Assembly (NCBI RefSeq): GCF_018332695.1
Contig: NZ_BOQN01000001.1
Coordinates: 1 to 64,000 of the forward strand
Source: Paractinoplanes toevensis
GTDB taxonomy: Bacteria; Actinomycetota; Actinomycetes; Mycobacteriales; Micromonosporaceae
DNA length: 64,000 bases
Direction: 5' to 3'
Each line of letters starts with the position of its first letter. Within the stretch, counting starts at the first letter, position 1. A program made the position numbers and the translations under genes. A model generated the notes under the pieces. That model made no database searches. It had not been told where the DNA came from and saw only the letters and a list, made by a program, of their open reading frames with translations. This document shows positions 63,117-64,000 of this stretch, piece by piece.

Positions 63117-63951
63117 GCTGGTTCCAATCGAAGAGCATGCGCATCTCGGCCGGCGGCATCAGGAACCGCTTGCCGAGTTCGTCGTCGGTGATGGCCCGGG
63201 CGGCGGCCAGGTCGATCTCCTTGCCCAGCATCTCCGGCCAGAGCCGGGAGATGCGGGTCTGCCCGCCGAACAGCGGGTTGTCGCCCTCGAGCTCCATCGC
63301 GTCGCCGTAGACGGCGGGCTCGCAGCCGGCCGCGACGCCGTAGAAGACGGCCGTCGCGAGCCGGTTGCTGGCCACCCGCTTGAACCCGCGGAACGCCTCG
63401 AGCTGCTTGTAGAGGAACCGCCGGTCGGTGCCCTCGTAGTTCCATCCGCGGGTGCCGAAGCAGACCACCTCGAAGCCGGCGTCCTGGTAGACCCGCCGCA
63501 CCTCGGGCCGGTCGAACTCGGTGTAGTAGAGGCTGATGGTGACCGGTTCGGTCTCGGTCTCCTTGATCTCGTCGATCAGCCGCTGATGATCGCCGTGGAT
63601 CTTCGCGCCGATGCCGGGCGCGTCCCAGCCGTGGAACAGGAACCAGAGCGTGCCCTTCCGCTCCGCCTCGGCGACCCGGCCCAGGTCGGGCTCCAGGTCC
63701 ATCAGGTAGAGCATCGGGGCGCCGATGACCGAGTAGTTGCGCCGGCCGAGCGAGTGGCCACGGCGGCGGGGTGCGTCGCTCCACACGAACCGCCAGGCGC
63801 CGTCGAAGAACTCGTGCACCGGGTTCCAGCCGCAGCCCACGTTCCAGCCGTGCTGGAGGTAGCCGGGCAGGCGCGGCGGGAAGTCGTCGGGCAGGCCGCA
63901 GTAGCGGGCCAGGATGTGCTGCTGGCCGTAGTACCAGTTGTGATGATGCAT
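63109..63951 (-). CDS. Uncharacterised protein of a probable surface-glycan locus
   Basis: A 280-residue soluble protein with unusually many Trp, Tyr and His near the start (HHHNWYYGQQHILARYCGLP, then YLQHGWNVGCGWNP). It contains PMLYLMDLEP, TLWFLFHGWDAPG and a FGTRGWNYEGTDRRFLYKQL loop followed by NRLATAVFYGVAAGCEPAVYG, a two-lobed pattern reminiscent of GT-B transferases that bind a nucleotide donor near the C-terminus. I cannot assign a family. It overlaps the methyltransferase-like gene, and the same strand continues upstream. Confidence 0.7.
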   Translation of the reverse strand: MHHHNWYYGQQHILARYCGLPDDFPPRLPGYLQHGWNVGCGWNPVHEFFDGAWRFVWSDAPRRRGHSLGRRNYSVIGAPMLYLMDLEPDLGRVAEAERKGTLWFLFHGWDAPGIGAKIHGDHQRLIDEIKETETEPVTISLYYTEFDRPEVRRVYQDAGFEVVCFGTRGWNYEGTDRRFLYKQLEAFRGFKRVASNRLATAVFYGVAAGCEPAVYGDAMELEGDNPLFGGQTRISRLWPEMLGKEIDLAAARAITDDELGKRFLMPPAEMRMLFDWNQRD

Positions 63952-63956
63952 GCGGG

Positions 63957-64000
63957 TCAGTCCGTTTCCAGGTGCAGGATGCCGGAGCGCGAGCGCAGCG
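63957..64000 (-). CDS. 3' end of an upstream gene
   Basis: The last 13 or so codons of an open frame entering from the right edge, reading ...LRSRSGILHLETD and stop, 5 bases before the next start. It is consistent with the tail of another gene in the same glycan operon. Too short to identify; the frame is chosen by the short gap alone. Confidence 0.35.
   Translation of the reverse strand, partial: LRSRSGILHLETD

Overview
The window is about 70% GC, densely packed and coding on both strands, with frequent GTG starts, some TTG starts, and many 1- to 4-base start/stop overlaps. Gene content points to a filamentous actinomycete, most likely Actinoplanes or a relative in the Micromonosporaceae: polyphosphate glucokinase, an F420-type flavin/deazaflavin oxidoreductase, the complete GlgE pathway, a SigF/SigB-like sigma factor, a SigE-family ECF sigma factor, Tat-exported enzymes, type IV minor pilins and a LacI-sensor diguanylate cyclase. 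This assignment is inferred from family content and codon use. No rRNA, tRNA, CRISPR array, transposase or prophage was seen.

Layout. 1-2277: the 5' part of a sigma factor gene, ppgK, a PPOX protein and an unknown gene. 2278-9939: a 403-base leader followed by glgE-treS-mak-glgB, which together turn trehalose into maltose, maltose-1-phosphate, linear alpha-1,4-glucan and branched glucan. 9941-13278: a GIDE-like membrane protein, an ECF sigma factor with its overlapping membrane partner, a GNAT acetyltransferase and a nucleotidyltransferase. 13380-20377: a receptor-type Ser/Thr kinase, tex coupled to an ATPase-LuxR regulator, a PP2C phosphatase and a methyltransferase. 20506-24448: a MazE/MazF-like toxin-antitoxin pair coupled to an MmcQ-family gene, an NTF2-fold protein, an NADP-binding reductase, and a divergent SDR/TetR pair. 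24445-24613: a 169-bp fold-back palindrome bounded by CTAG. 24713-29653: a PspC protein facing a four-gene redox operon (di-haem-type membrane protein with a DTST repeat array, NuoF-ferredoxin, TlpA-like lipoprotein, CcdA).

30020-37343: secreted and anchored proteins, a DUF305 lipoprotein, an NTF2-fold protein, an SGNH esterase under a LacI-type operator, an alpha/beta hydrolase with a divergent TetR, and a DUF3500-HupE pair. 37199-43655: a 1067-residue NACHT-type STAND NTPase (candidate defence protein), an FdhF/YdeP oxidoreductase and an orphan sugar-binding lipoprotein. 43888-51084: a GlxA-type regulator, a NodS-like methyltransferase, a diguanylate cyclase with a LacI-like sensor, and three minor pilins, two of them carrying ricin-lectin or Ig-like domains. 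51143-60057: an FMN reductase, a GAF histidine kinase, a BNR-repeat protein coupled to a MoaD-like protein, an SDR/NmrA/TetR cluster, a PobA-like hydroxylase, PhoD and DedA. 60197-64000: the edge of what looks like a surface-glycan locus.

The strongest candidates for new biology are the NACHT protein, the redox operon with its threonine-rich repeat array, the diguanylate cyclase/lectin-pilin neighbourhood, and the fold-back element. All functions are assigned from visible motifs and family knowledge; no database search was run.
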